Shown: positions 1 through 9,530 of the stretch, piece after piece | Layout of the letters: each line of letters opens with the position of its first letter | Position numbering within the stretch: position 1 is the first letter of the stretch | From: Woeseiaceae bacterium | GTDB taxonomy: Bacteria; Pseudomonadota; Gammaproteobacteria; Steroidobacterales; Woeseiaceae | Length of the DNA: 64,000 nt | NCBI GenBank assembly: GCA_011772865.1 | Contig: WVYQ01000020.1 | Location: 141,298-205,297 of the forward strand | Direction: 5' to 3' | Made by a program: the position numbers and the translations under genes | The notes under the pieces: model-generated | The model's database searches: none | What the model saw: the letters and a program-made list of their open reading frames with translations, nothing else | What the model was told of the DNA's origin: nothing

Positions 1-710
1 GCGGCCAGCCCTACGACCCGTCGCAGGGAAAAGCGGCGCATCCCAATTCGCGCTTCACGGTAGCAGCGACGAACAACCCGAGTTATTCGGAGCTCGCCGA
101 TGCTCCGGAAGGCGTTCCGATATCGGCGATCGTATTCGGCGGGCGCCGCAAGCGTCTCGCGCCGCTCGTTTACGAAGCGAGGGACTGGAAGCACGGGGTG
201 CTCGTCGGCGCCAGCGCCGGTTCCGAGACGACAGCGGCCGCCATCGGCGAAGTCGGCGTCATTCGACGCGACCCGATGGCGATGAAGCCTTTCTGCGGCT
301 ACAACTTCGGCGATTACTGGCGCCATTGGCTGTCACTCGAGGAAAGGAGCGACAAGCTGCCGAAAATCTTCCACGTCAACTGGTTCCGGCAAGACGACGA
401 CGGCAACTTCCTGTGGCCCGGTTTCGGCGAAAACCTCAGAGTTCTCAAATGGATCATCGACCGCTGCGAAGACCGCGTCGGCGCGCGCGAGACGCCCATC
501 GGCTACCTGCCCGAGCCGGACGACATCGATACTGCGGAACTCGACATCAGCGCAGAGACGATGCGTGTATTATCGTCGGTCGATTTAGATCGCTGGCGGA
601 TCGAAAACGCTCATTTCGCGACATATCTCGACTCTTTCGGGGAACGCGTACCGCAGGAACTGCGTGACGAGCACGAACGTGTCGCCAGCGAACTGGACAA
701 AGCGTCCTAG
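1..710 (+). CDS. pckG: Phosphoenolpyruvate carboxykinase (GTP), 3' part
   Basis: This is the C-terminal part of GTP-dependent PEP carboxykinase, which interconverts oxaloacetate and phosphoenolpyruvate for gluconeogenesis. The reading frame is open from base 3 and runs past the track's internal start at 198. Seen upstream of that start are the family motif [10 protein letters not shown] and the stretch [11 protein letters not shown]; downstream are [10 protein letters not shown] and [11 protein letters not shown], all typical of the GTP enzyme rather than the ATP enzyme. The start and the nucleotide-binding kinase motifs lie outside the window. The stop is immediately followed by the stop of the convergent cyclase gene. 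Identification is firm; only completeness is unknown. Confidence 0.93.
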   Translation, partial: GQPYDPSQGKAAHPNSRFTVAATNNPSYSELADAPEGVPISAIVFGGRRKRLAPLVYEARDWKHGVLVGASAGSETTAAAIGEVGVIRRDPMAMKPFCGYNFGDYWRHWLSLEERSDKLPKIFHVNWFRQDDDGNFLWPGFGENLRVLKWIIDRCEDRVGARETPIGYLPEPDDIDTAELDISAETMRVLSSVDLDRWRIENAHFATYLDSFGERVPQELRDEHERVASELDKAS

Positions 711-1607
711 CTAATCCAGCGCCTTGTAGTGAATGGCCAGCGGCGCGCCGGGCTCTTCGGAACGCCCGAGCCCGATCGTTCCCTCGCCGCTGATCTCGGT
801 CGAGTCGCGCCGTATGAACGTCTCCTCGCCCTGGATGTTCTGCACGAACGTGCCGTTGGTGCTCTGATCCACGAGCACAAACTTGCCGCGCCGCATCTCG
901 ACCTTGGCGTGAATCCGTGAAATCAGGTTTCCTTTAATGACGAGATCGTTGTCCTCGGCTCTCCCCATGATGACGCTCTTGCGCTTGTCATTGATCTCTA
1001 TCGACGTGTCGCGAAACGACAGGACAAGCCGGGAGGCCTTGCGATCATGATCCTCCCAACCGATCGTGGGCAGCATGCTCGTCGCTTCTTCCGGATTCCA
1101 GAGCAACTCGTACAAAGCGACTTCGTCGAGTTTGCCGCGTACGGTAGCCACATCGATCTGTCGCGTCTGTCGCTTCAGTTCGGGACTCATCTTGGCCACG
1201 GTGTCGCCGGAAATGATGATTTGCCGAGCCTTCGCCTGGGAGGTCATGCGATTCGCGGTGTGCACGGCTGCGCCGAAAATGTCGTTCTGTTCCTGGACAA
1301 CGGGGCCGAAGTGACAGCCGATGCGGATCGACACGGCAATCCGATCGTCCTGCTTGTTGTCGGCCGAAATGCGCGACTGCATCATGACCGCCGCACCCAT
1401 GGCTTCCTCGACGGTAGCAAACGTCGACATGACCTCGTCGCCAATCGTCTTGATGACGGTCCCGTTGTACTGGTGAGTCGCGTCTTTCATGACGTCGAGA
1501 CATTGGGCAACCGTCTCGCTGGCCTTGGTGTCGCCGAACTTGTCGTATAGCTGGGTGCTGCCGACGACGTCGGCGAACACGATAGCGACTTCAAGGTCTC
1601 TTGCCAT
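711..1607 (-). CDS. Class III nucleotidyl cyclase with C-terminal FHA domain
   Basis: A 298-residue soluble protein with an N-terminal class III adenylate/guanylate cyclase domain (about residues 5-170) and a C-terminal forkhead-associated domain (about 195-290). The metal-binding aspartates are visible as FADVVGS (D13) and IKTIGDEVM (D57), with K53 in the position that usually favours ATP. The FHA part shows GRAEDNDLVI, SRIHA and STNGTF, the usual phosphothreonine-binding signature. It probably makes cAMP, with activity or location set by binding a phosphorylated partner. No kinase gene lies next to it. It is convergent and directly abutting with pckG, with its own promoter presumed upstream of 1607. 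Substrate and partner are inferred. Confidence 0.85.
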   Translation of the reverse strand: MARDLEVAIVFADVVGSTQLYDKFGDTKASETVAQCLDVMKDATHQYNGTVIKTIGDEVMSTFATVEEAMGAAVMMQSRISADNKQDDRIAVSIRIGCHFGPVVQEQNDIFGAAVHTANRMTSQAKARQIIISGDTVAKMSPELKRQTRQIDVATVRGKLDEVALYELLWNPEEATSMLPTIGWEDHDRKASRLVLSFRDTSIEINDKRKSVIMGRAEDNDLVIKGNLISRIHAKVEMRRGKFVLVDQSTNGTFVQNIQGEETFIRRDSTEISGEGTIGLGRSEEPGAPLAIHYKALD

Positions 1608-1634
1608 TGCGAGCGTAACTACCTAATTAAGAAA

Positions 1635-2459
1635 CTATTTTTCAGCAACAATATACGCTATCCAGGCGAGATCCGCTTCGCCGGTTTGTGACGGCGTGAA
1701 TTCGCCGTTGCCCTCACCGTCTTCGTCCTCGCCTTCCCAGTACACGGTTACGTTGCGAAAACCCGCTTCATGCAACATGTCACGCAATTCCGGTGCCGTG
1801 TACAGGCGCCAGGCGTAGCTGAATGCGCGCTTGATCTTCGAGCCATCCGGAAACTTGAAGTGTATGTAGCACTGCATGTGGTTCGTGACCGGGTGAAATT
1901 TTGCCTGGTGCCAGATATACGTGAATCCGTCGTGCTTCGTTTTTTCTTTGGTTTCCTCGAACGACTCCGGCCCACCGAACATATCCATGAACAGGATACC
2001 GTCGTCCTTGAGTGCGTCGAAGCAACGCCGCATGTACGCGACCATTTGCGCGCGCTCTTCGAATATCCAGTAGCTGAAGTTGAAAGCTGCAAGGATGTCG
2101 ACCCGGGGGGTCTCGACGGTCTGCACGTCAGACTCGATAAGACTGACGCGCGCCTGATCTTCGGGCTTGAGCCGGCCGATGCGATTCTTGCGGCCCCACT
2201 CGAGCACGGCCGGGTCGATGTCGACACCAATCGACGAATACTCGGGTCCCTGCTTCGCCCACTCGCAGGCCAGGCTTGCCGTACCGCAGAAGTCCTCGCG
2301 AAAGCTGTGGGCGGTCCGTCCACTCAATTCCCTGAACGTCGTGCTCAGGAAGTTGACCTCGTTCTCGACGTTCTGTACCGACTCCTCGTACAGCTCGTGG
2401 ATATCGGCCTGCTCGGCCATCGTCGGCCCTTTCTGTTTCTTGGATGATTTGGCGCCCAT
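1635..2459 (-). CDS. Class I SAM-dependent methyltransferase
   Basis: A Rossmann-fold methyltransferase of about 274 residues. The SAM-binding region is recognisable as FREDFCGTASLACEW followed by IGVDIDPAVLEWG, and NFSYWIF and MDMFGGPES occupy the later core strands. The substrate cannot be read from the sequence. The track's longer start (2543) would overlap dusA; I prefer the ATG at 2459, with AGGAG upstream and an N-terminus of MGAKSSKKQK. An ATG at 2420 (MAEQADIHELYE) is a possible shorter start. It lies 40 bases behind dusA on the same strand and may be co-transcribed. Confidence 0.7.
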   Translation of the reverse strand: MGAKSSKKQKGPTMAEQADIHELYEESVQNVENEVNFLSTTFRELSGRTAHSFREDFCGTASLACEWAKQGPEYSSIGVDIDPAVLEWGRKNRIGRLKPEDQARVSLIESDVQTVETPRVDILAAFNFSYWIFEERAQMVAYMRRCFDALKDDGILFMDMFGGPESFEETKEKTKHDGFTYIWHQAKFHPVTNHMQCYIHFKFPDGSKIKRAFSYAWRLYTAPELRDMLHEAGFRNVTVYWEGEDEDGEGNGEFTPSQTGEADLAWIAYIVAEK

Positions 2460-2499
2460 GTGTAGCCCTTCGCTCCTGCGATGATTGGAGTGGGCAATT

Positions 2500-3480
2500 C
2501 TATGCTGCAACCGGCATAGCATCCAGCGCTTCGCGCAATACATCGGTGCTGGCGTTTTCCCGGTATGCGTGTTCGCTCAGGTATCGCCGCCACGCCCGTG
2601 CACCCGGCAGACCCGCAAACAAGCCGGTCATGTGGCGCGTAATCCGCCCGAGCCGCTCGCCCTGCTGCAGCTCACCCTCGATATAGGGGATCATTTTCTC
2701 TATCACCTCAATGCGATCAGGGAGCGCACACTGTGGATGCATATGATGCTCGAGTTCGGCCAGGAAGTACGGGTGATGATAGGCCTGCCTGCCGATCATG
2801 GCACCGTCGACCTTCTCGATTGCGGCATCGACCTGCTGAATCTCGGTGATGCCGCCGTTCAACACGATCTCCAGGTCGGGGTGCGCCTCCTTGAGGCGAT
2901 AAACACGTTCGTAGTTCAGGGGCGGTATCGAACGATTCTCTTTGGGGCTGAGCCCCTCGAGAACGGCAATACGCGCATGCACGATGAACTTGCGACACCC
3001 GGCCTCAGCGACGATGCCGATAAAACGCCCCAGGAATTCATCGCTGTCCTTGTCGTCGATGCCAATGCGGGTTTTGACAGTCACCGGCACATCGACGGCC
3101 GCCATCATTTCCCGAACGCAAGCGGCAACGATGTCCGGGTGCGCCATCAGGCAGGCGCCGAACCGACCATTTTGTACGCGGTCCGACGGGCAGCCGACAT
3201 TGATATTCACCTCGTCATACCCGGCTTGTGCCGCTTTCGAGGCAGCTTCCGCCATCAGCACGGGATCGCTGCCGCCGAGCTGGATGGCCAGGGGGTGCTC
3301 GGACGAATCAAAGCGCAACAGGGAATCCGTATCACCGTAATGCAGTGCATTCGCCGTGATCATCTCCGTGTACAGGCTTGCGCTCGGGCTCAACAGCCGC
3401 ATGAAATAGCGGCAATGCCGATCCGTCCAGTCCATCATCGGGGCAACCGAAATCATAAGGGCAAGATACTGGCTGGTCAC
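2500..3480 (-). CDS. dusA: tRNA-dihydrouridine synthase A
   Basis: FMN-dependent enzyme that reduces uridines in the D-loop of tRNA using NADPH. The 326-residue length and several family motifs fit DusA: SVAPMMDWTDRHCR at the N-terminus, TEMITANALHYGD, NINVGCPSDRVQ and the catalytic-cysteine loop GRFGACLM, then VKTRIGIDD and FIVHAR. DusA-type features separate it from DusB and DusC. The start may be the second methionine just before SVAPMMDW, since the first eight residues are not part of the barrel. It is divergent from the M20 peptidase gene. Confidence 0.93.
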   Translation of the reverse strand: MTSQYLALMISVAPMMDWTDRHCRYFMRLLSPSASLYTEMITANALHYGDTDSLLRFDSSEHPLAIQLGGSDPVLMAEAASKAAQAGYDEVNINVGCPSDRVQNGRFGACLMAHPDIVAACVREMMAAVDVPVTVKTRIGIDDKDSDEFLGRFIGIVAEAGCRKFIVHARIAVLEGLSPKENRSIPPLNYERVYRLKEAHPDLEIVLNGGITEIQQVDAAIEKVDGAMIGRQAYHHPYFLAELEHHMHPQCALPDRIEVIEKMIPYIEGELQQGERLGRITRHMTGLFAGLPGARAWRRYLSEHAYRENASTDVLREALDAMPVAA

Positions 3481-3547
3481 GGATGTTTCCAGCAGGAGAT
3501 TCTCGTATCACAATAGGCGCCGTGAATCACGACAAGGAAAGCGACCC

Positions 3548-4846
3548 ATGTCCCGGACATTAACCGGCGCCCTCGTGGTGTCGTTGCTGATGCTCTGCAC
3601 GCTTGCCGACGGACACGATGGTGAAGTCGCTGTCGCTATCGATCCCGAGGTCGAACAACAGCTGGCGGCGCTGGCCGCTGATCCGGCCGTCCAGGCCGCA
3701 TTTGCCCATATTGAATCAATGACGGCGAGGTTGCGGGACGAACTCATCGAACTCAATGAAATTCCGGCGCCCCCGTTCCGGGAAGAACAGCGAGGATTGC
3801 GGTTCGCCGAGATGCTGCGCGAAGCCGGGCTGTCCGACGTAAGTGTCGACGGCGAGGGCAATGTTGTCGGCCGGCGGCCCGGACGTGGCGGCGGTCGCAT
3901 CGTCGCCTACGTCGCGCACCTCGATACGGTATTTCCACCCGAGACCGACGTGACCGTGCGCGTCGAGGGCGACACGCTCTACGCCCCCGGGATCGGCGAC
4001 AACACCCGGGGACTGGTTGTGCTGCTGGCCGTTCTGCGCGCAATGGAGCAAGCCGGTATCGAGACCGACGCAGATATCTTGTTCGTCGGAAACGTCGGCG
4101 AGGAAGGCCTGGGCGACCTGCGTGGCGTAAAACACCTGTTCCGCGACGGCGGGCCCCCGATCGACTCGATGATCGCCGTGGATGGCGGCGATACGACGCG
4201 ACTGGTCTACGGCGGCGTCGGTTCGCATCGTTATCGGATCACGTTCAATGGCCCCGGGGGTCACTCATGGTCCGCATTCGGCCGGGCCAGTCCCCATCAC
4301 GCACTTGGCCGCGCAATCGAGAAATTTGTCAGCAACGGACCGTCGGTCACGTCGACGGGTGACAAGACCAGCTTCAACATCGGCCGCATCGGCGGTGGCA
4401 CGTCCGTCAATTCGATCGCATTCGAGTCCTGGATGGAGGTCGACATGCGCTCCGAGACCCAGGACAAGCTGGATGCGATCGATGCCGTGCTGCAACAAGC
4501 CGTCCGGGACGCCCTGGCCGAGGAAAACGCGGCGCGCAAGGAAAACGCGGCACTCACGGTAAGCATCGAACGAATCGGCACACGCCCGGCAGCACGCGGA
4601 GCGATCGACTCGCCGCTGGTGCAACGAGCCGCGGCGGCGATGCGCCAGCTCGGTGTCGAGCCTGACCTGCAACTCAGCTCCACCGACGCCAATTACCCGC
4701 TGTCGATCGGCGTGCCCGCGATAACGATGAGCCGCGGCGGCGTCAGCCAGAATGCGCACGCACCCAACGAGTCATGGCAGGACATCGACAGCCATGTCGC
4801 CATACAGATCGGCCTGTTGACGCTGCTCGCCGAGGCGGGCCGCTAG
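3548..4846 (+). CDS. Exported M20-family metallopeptidase
   Basis: A zinc-dependent exopeptidase or amidohydrolase of the M20 clan with an N-terminal signal peptide (LTGALVVSLLMLCTLADG). Metal and catalytic motifs are AHLDTVFPP, GIGDNTRG and GEEGLGD, the last carrying the general base glutamate. A dimerisation domain follows (HRYRITFNGPGGHSW). It resembles peptidase T / M20 proteins annotated as tripeptidases, and likely trims peptides in the periplasm. GACCCATG precedes the gene with AAGGAAAG as a plausible ribosome site. It ends with a 4-base convergent overlap with the small lipoprotein gene. Exact substrate unknown. Confidence 0.85.
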   Translation: MSRTLTGALVVSLLMLCTLADGHDGEVAVAIDPEVEQQLAALAADPAVQAAFAHIESMTARLRDELIELNEIPAPPFREEQRGLRFAEMLREAGLSDVSVDGEGNVVGRRPGRGGGRIVAYVAHLDTVFPPETDVTVRVEGDTLYAPGIGDNTRGLVVLLAVLRAMEQAGIETDADILFVGNVGEEGLGDLRGVKHLFRDGGPPIDSMIAVDGGDTTRLVYGGVGSHRYRITFNGPGGHSWSAFGRASPHHALGRAIEKFVSNGPSVTSTGDKTSFNIGRIGGGTSVNSIAFESWMEVDMRSETQDKLDAIDAVLQQAVRDALAEENAARKENAALTVSIERIGTRPAARGAIDSPLVQRAAAAMRQLGVEPDLQLSSTDANYPLSIGVPAITMSRGGVSQNAHAPNESWQDIDSHVAIQIGLLTLLAEAGR

Positions 4847-5028
4847 TAGATGCGTCCCCCGACGCTGATGCTCGTGCCGAAGCCACCGCCGCCGTAATAG
4901 CCGCCGCCGCTGTAGGAGCTGTAACCGACGCTGCCATAGACCCGCGGCTGCTCACAGGATGACAGCAGCCCGCTCAGCGCAAACAGCAGCATCGCGCCGA
5001 TGAGGCGTAGTTTTCTGGCAGTAATCAT
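4843..5028 (-). CDS. Small glycine/tyrosine-rich lipoprotein
   Basis: A 61-residue protein hidden inside a longer track ORF (4843..5211). The true start is the ATG at 5028, preceded by a strong AAGGAG. It has a positively charged start, a hydrophobic stretch (LIGAMLLFALSGLL) and a lipobox-like SSC, so it should be a lipid-anchored envelope protein. The mature part is short and repetitive (YSSYSGGGYYGGGGFG). Its ATG overlaps the stop of the VOC lipoprotein gene in an ATGA, which suggests translational coupling. I recognise no family; a structural role at the outer membrane is a guess. Confidence 0.72.
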   Translation of the reverse strand: MITARKLRLIGAMLLFALSGLLSSCEQPRVYGSVGYSSYSGGGYYGGGGFGTSISVGGRIY

Positions 5029-5921
5029 TCGGTATCTCCTTGTTGGAGCGGCCAGGTTTGCAGGGCGATCCCGGCACCCGACGGTCCGGCAACAAATGCC
5101 ACGGTACCACCTATGGGCCGCGGCTGTGCCGGGACTATCACGCGACCACCGAGCGCCTCGACGCGAGAGGTGATCGCCTCGGGGTCTTCGACGCGCAGGT
5201 AATTGACCCATACCGGCAGTTGACCTTCGAACGGGTGCGGCAGGACCGCCACGCGGGCTTGCTCGCCGTCCGTCAACAGCCGGTAAACGACATCGGAGCC
5301 CTCGACGTCGCGGTCATCGACGGAGAGACCCGCCACGCCCCCGAAGAACTGCGACGCGGCGTCGACGTCATCGGTCCACAGCTCGTTCCAGAGCCAGCCA
5401 TTCATGACCGGCTCCTGTGCCTCCGGATCACCGCTCCGGGACTCGAGCAGCGCAATGATGGCTTTGTCCGGGCCCGCCACGACCGCCATCACACCGCGCG
5501 GCCCGACATCCGTCGGCGGAGTGAGAATTTCACCACCGTTTGCCGCAACGTTGCCCGCGGCGGCGTCAATATCGGCGACCGACATTACCGTGACCCACTG
5601 CGAGATATCGCTGTCCCGATTCAGCGCATTGGCATCGACCATACCGCCGATCAGGGCGCCGTTGTGTCGAATGAGCATGTAGGTGTCGTCGTTACCCACG
5701 CCGATACCGCCGGGCGGCGTTTCGAACTCCCATCCAAACAACTCGCCATAAAATGCCCGCGACTCTGCCGGGGTGTCCGTCAGCAAGTCGTGCCAGACGA
5801 TCCTGCCGGTGTCCTGCTCGCCGGTCGGCGTTTCGGAAATCGCCGGCAAACTGGGCGTCACCGTGGCACATCCTCCAGCCAGCATCAGTATCGATGCCAA
5901 CACCACTGTAATTCTGGTCAA
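5025..5921 (-). CDS. VOC (glyoxalase/bleomycin-resistance fold) lipoprotein
   Basis: A protein of about 298 residues with two tandem vicinal-oxygen-chelate domains (about 35-160 and 170-290). The first opens GRIVWHDLLTDTPAESRAFY and GELFGWEFE. The start is decided by a ribosome site: AAGGAG six bases before a TTG at 5921; the upstream ATGs of the track ORF have no such site. From that TTG the protein begins with a lipoprotein signal peptide (VVLASILMLAGGC). Proteins of this type are common and rarely have known substrates. The gene is coupled by ATGA to the small lipoprotein downstream and divergent from the OPT transporter. Confidence 0.78.
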   Translation of the reverse strand: MTRITVVLASILMLAGGCATVTPSLPAISETPTGEQDTGRIVWHDLLTDTPAESRAFYGELFGWEFETPPGGIGVGNDDTYMLIRHNGALIGGMVDANALNRDSDISQWVTVMSVADIDAAAGNVAANGGEILTPPTDVGPRGVMAVVAGPDKAIIALLESRSGDPEAQEPVMNGWLWNELWTDDVDAASQFFGGVAGLSVDDRDVEGSDVVYRLLTDGEQARVAVLPHPFEGQLPVWVNYLRVEDPEAITSRVEALGGRVIVPAQPRPIGGTVAFVAGPSGAGIALQTWPLQQGDTE

Positions 5922-6034
5922 TGTCGTCTCCTTGGTCGACCGGTCGCGAGGGGGGCACAGTCTACCGTATAAACTCCGCCCGATCGTCCTGTGGTAGTCT
6001 CGCATCCACAACGAACAAGAACGGGGGACGCGAC

Positions 6035-7756
6035 TTGAACTCGTCCGCAAACGCAACCCGGCCCTATCCCGAGCTAACATGGGTGGCGGTCATCGTCGGC
6101 TGGATCATCGGCGTCATCATTGCCGTATCGATCGGCTATGCCGCCCTGATCCTCGGCTTCTCAATCGAAGGCTCGGAGCTCGCTGCAATACTGGGCTTCG
6201 GCGTGCTGCGCGGACTGCTGCGCCGCAAGAGCATCATCGAGAACAATATCGTCCAGACGATCGCCTCGGGTGTGAACGGCGCTTCGTCGGGCATGATGTT
6301 CTCGGTGCCGGCAATCTTCCTGCTCGGTTTCGGCGATCGCTTCGATCCCGTGATCCTCACGTTCGGCTGTATTGCCGGTGCATTTCTCGGCATCGCATTC
6401 ATCATCCCGCTCCGCAAGCACATGATCGACTACGAGCGCCTGACCTACCCGGGTGGTGTGGCCGTCGCGACGATCCTGAAATCGCCGGGTGCGGGCGTGC
6501 GCAAGGCCATCATCCTGTTCGTCGCCGCCCTGGTCAGCGCCGGCATCCACTACGCGACGATTCATTTCGAGTTCGACAACTGGAACCTCGGTGCCCTGCT
6601 TGGCATGCCCGACTACATGAACGGCATCTGGTACCTGTCGCTGATGACAATTGGTGTTGCCTTTATCGCCGGCCGCGGAGGTATCGCGTTCATCATCGGT
6701 GGCTTCGTCGCCTATTGGTTCATTTCGCCGATGCTGTCCGCGACCGATGCCTTCCCGGTCGATGCGGCGGGCCAGGCAATCAGCGAGCCCAATGCGTTGC
6801 GGCTGATGCTGTACCGGCCTTTCGGCATCGGCATGCTGATCGGTGGCGCGATCATGGGCGTGATTCTGGCCGCGCCGCTCATCATTAGCGCAATCAAGTC
6901 GATGCAGAAGGCGGCCAGGGTCGCGGGCGGAAGCGGCAGCGAGGAGATGCCGATCAAGCTGCTCTACTTCGCCGTATTCGGCGCCGTTATCCTGCTCTGT
7001 GTCATGGCCGTTGGATCTGTCGACACGATGGGTCTCGGCGGCGGCATCGCGATGGCCCTGCTCGGCACGCTGTGGATCTGGATGGCCGGTATCATCCTGT
7101 CCGAGGCTATCGGCCGTACCAACTGGTCGCCGTTGTCCGGCATGACGCTCGTCGGCATAACGCTGCTGATCGTCGTGACGCAGGCCATCGGCCTCGACCG
7201 CGCCGATTCGATCGTTGCGGCCATCATGGTCGGCGCCGCGATGTGCGTCGCGATGTCGCAGGCGACCGACCTGATGCTCGACCTCAAGACCGGCTATCTC
7301 GTCGGCGCGACGCCGCGCATGCAGCAGATGGGCCAGTTCATCGGCGCCTGGCTCGGGCCGATCGTCGTCATCTTCGTCATTTTCGTGCTGCACGAAGCCT
7401 ATGGGCTGGGCAGCACCAAGCTGCCGGCGCCGCAGGCACAGGCGCTTGCCAGTACCGTTGACGGCATCCTGGGCGGCGATGTGCCCGCACAGAAATACGC
7501 GGCAGGCGCCATCCTCGGTGGCGTGCTTTCGGCATTGATGGGCGGTCTCGGCATCACCGTCGGCCTCGGGTTCTACCTGCCGTTCAACATCGTGCTGACC
7601 TACTCGCTCGGCACGCTCGGCCGCGAACTTGCGGACCGCTTCAAGGGCAAGGACTGGTCGGATGACGTCGGTATCCCGATTGCGGCGGGATTCATCGTCG
7701 GCGAAGCGCTGGTCGGCGTCGGCAACGCGATGGTCGCGGTTCTCGGCGGGGCCTAG
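6035..7756 (+). CDS. OPT-family oligopeptide transporter
   Basis: A polytopic inner-membrane protein of about 573 residues with many hydrophobic helices, matching the oligopeptide transporter (OPT) family that moves small peptides or metal chelates. Seen: PYPELTWVAVIVGWIIGVI near the N-terminus, the long loop LRKHMIDYERLTYPGG typical of OPT proteins, and DLKTGYLVGATPRMQQ. The track start (5921) is too far upstream; a TTG at 6035 preceded by GGGGGA gives an N-terminus just before the first helix. It is followed 13 bases later by a small membrane-anchored protein gene that is probably co-transcribed. The cargo is not predictable. Confidence 0.85.
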   Translation: MNSSANATRPYPELTWVAVIVGWIIGVIIAVSIGYAALILGFSIEGSELAAILGFGVLRGLLRRKSIIENNIVQTIASGVNGASSGMMFSVPAIFLLGFGDRFDPVILTFGCIAGAFLGIAFIIPLRKHMIDYERLTYPGGVAVATILKSPGAGVRKAIILFVAALVSAGIHYATIHFEFDNWNLGALLGMPDYMNGIWYLSLMTIGVAFIAGRGGIAFIIGGFVAYWFISPMLSATDAFPVDAAGQAISEPNALRLMLYRPFGIGMLIGGAIMGVILAAPLIISAIKSMQKAARVAGGSGSEEMPIKLLYFAVFGAVILLCVMAVGSVDTMGLGGGIAMALLGTLWIWMAGIILSEAIGRTNWSPLSGMTLVGITLLIVVTQAIGLDRADSIVAAIMVGAAMCVAMSQATDLMLDLKTGYLVGATPRMQQMGQFIGAWLGPIVVIFVIFVLHEAYGLGSTKLPAPQAQALASTVDGILGGDVPAQKYAAGAILGGVLSALMGGLGITVGLGFYLPFNIVLTYSLGTLGRELADRFKGKDWSDDVGIPIAAGFIVGEALVGVGNAMVAVLGGA

Positions 7757-7769
7757 GAGGAATTTCGAG

Positions 7770-8306
7770 ATGAAGAAGATTGCTTACCTGTTACTGGTCG
7801 CCGGTTTCCTCTATGGCGCCTACGTCGCCGCACTCGATGAAAAAATTGTCGACTGGAACTTGTTCGCGATTGCCGGACTGGCGGCCATTGCGGGCGTTGT
7901 CATAGCGAAACGGGCGGACTCGGCTGCGGCGCGGTCGGGCACGGTGCTCGAGATGAACCGCAACGAGCTCAATGAATCGATCGCCAATATTGTCCGCGAT
8001 CTCGGGGAAGTCACGGATGGTGATCCGCCCACGCGCGAACGATTGCGCGAGTGGATCGACTCGACGCTCAGACATGACCTGCGCCGATTTGCCGAAGCTC
8101 GTGAAAGCATGGTGCATCTCTACGGCATGCAAACTTATGCAGACATCATGAGTGAATTCGCTGCCGGCGAACGCTACGTCAATCGCGTGTGGTCGGCCGC
8201 TGCCGACGACTATGACGACGAGGCCAGGCGCTACCTGGACCGGGCCAATGAGCAATTCCGGCATGCTCAGTCACAGCTGAAGGAAGCCGCAAGCCAGTAC
8301 CTGTAG
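7770..8306 (+). CDS. Membrane-anchored protein of unknown function
   Basis: A 178-residue protein with an N-terminal hydrophobic pair (IAYLLLVAGFLYGAYVA and LFAIAGLAAIAGVVIA) and a charged, helical soluble part (about 50-178) with possible coiled-coil character. The start at 7770 has AGGAGG nine bases upstream; the track ORF at 7629 begins inside the OPT gene. It is probably in the same transcript as the OPT transporter and might be an accessory protein for it, but I recognise no family. Confidence 0.65.
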   Translation: MKKIAYLLLVAGFLYGAYVAALDEKIVDWNLFAIAGLAAIAGVVIAKRADSAAARSGTVLEMNRNELNESIANIVRDLGEVTDGDPPTRERLREWIDSTLRHDLRRFAEARESMVHLYGMQTYADIMSEFAAGERYVNRVWSAAADDYDDEARRYLDRANEQFRHAQSQLKEAASQYL

Positions 8307-8318
8307 ACCGGATCTGCG

Positions 8319-9527
8319 ATGGATTTCGACCACAACGCGAAGACCCTGGACCTGCTCGAGCGCCTGACCGCGTTCATGGACGAGCATGTGTACCCGAAAG
8401 AGCAGGACTTCTTCGACCAGGTTCGCGCGATGGGCGATGACTGGCAACCGGTCCCGATCATCGAGGAACTGAAACCCAAAGCGCGCAAGGCCGGCCTCTG
8501 GAACCTGTTCCTGCCCGAGTCGGAGTACGGTGCCGGTCTGACCAATCTCGAGTACGCGCCCCTGTGCGAGGTCATGGGCCGCGTGCACTGGGCCCCCGAG
8601 GTCTTCAACTGTTCGGCCCCCGATACGGGCAACATGGAGACGCTCGTGCGCTACGGCAGCGCAGAACAGAAGCGCGACTGGCTCGAGCCGCTGTTGGCCG
8701 GCGAGATCCGTTCGTGTTTTGCGATGACCGAGCCCGAGGTCGCCTCGTCCGACGCTCGCAACATCTGCGCGACGATCCTCCGCGATGGCGACGAGTACAT
8801 CATCAACGGACGCAAGTGGTGGTCGTCGGGCTCCGGCGACCCTCGCTGCAAGATTTTCATATTCATGGGCAAGACCGATCCTGACGGAGACGATGTCTAC
8901 CGGCAGCAGTCCATGATCCTCGTTCCGGCCGACACGCCGGGCATCACTGTTCATCGTTCGCTGCCCGTGTTCGGTTACAGCGATGCGCCGCATGGCCACG
9001 GCGAGATCACGTTCGACGATGTTCGCGTCCCCGTCAGCAATATCCTGCTCGGCGAAGGGCGTGGCTTCGAGATCGCCCAGGGCCGGCTCGGCCCGGGGCG
9101 CATCCATCACTGCATGCGTCTTATCGGGCTCGCCGAGGTCGCGCTCGAAAAGATGTGCCGGCGTGCGCTGGAGCGCAGCGCGTTCGGCAAGCCACTGGCC
9201 GACCAGGGCGTCAGCCGGGAACGTATCGCCGAGTCGCGCATCCTGATCGACCAGGCGCGCCTGCTCGTACTCAACGCTGCGGACAAGATGGACAAGGTCG
9301 GTAATCGCGAGGCGCGCAAGGAGATCGCCATGATCAAGGTCGCCGCACCGAACATGGCCTGCCAGGTCATCGACTGGGCGATCCAGATGCACGGTGGCGG
9401 TGGCGTATCCGACGACTTCGGCCTGGCCTACGCTTACGCCGGCGCGCGCACCCTGCGCCTGGCTGACGGCCCCGATGAGGTCCACCGCGACCAGATCGCG
9501 CGCCTCGAGATGAAACCCTATCGCTAG
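8319..9527 (+). CDS. Acyl-CoA dehydrogenase (ACAD10/11-like group)
   Basis: FAD-dependent acyl-CoA dehydrogenase of 402 residues, introducing the alpha-beta double bond into an acyl-CoA. Motifs: [30 protein letters not shown], then [10 protein letters not shown] and a C-terminal [13 protein letters not shown], with [16 protein letters not shown] at the end. These fit the branch that in animals is fused to a kinase-like domain (ACAD10/11). The neighbouring gene encodes exactly that kinase-like domain as a separate protein four bases downstream. Likely substrates are hydroxylated or unusual chain acyl-CoAs, by analogy only. Confidence 0.88.
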   Translation: MDFDHNAKTLDLLERLTAFMDEHVYPKEQDFFDQVRAMGDDWQPVPIIEELKPKARKAGLWNLFLPESEYGAGLTNLEYAPLCEVMGRVHWAPEVFNCSAPDTGNMETLVRYGSAEQKRDWLEPLLAGEIRSCFAMTEPEVASSDARNICATILRDGDEYIINGRKWWSSGSGDPRCKIFIFMGKTDPDGDDVYRQQSMILVPADTPGITVHRSLPVFGYSDAPHGHGEITFDDVRVPVSNILLGEGRGFEIAQGRLGPGRIHHCMRLIGLAEVALEKMCRRALERSAFGKPLADQGVSRERIAESRILIDQARLLVLNAADKMDKVGNREARKEIAMIKVAAPNMACQVIDWAIQMHGGGGVSDDFGLAYAYAGARTLRLADGPDEVHRDQIARLEMKPYR

Positions 9528-9530
9528 GCA

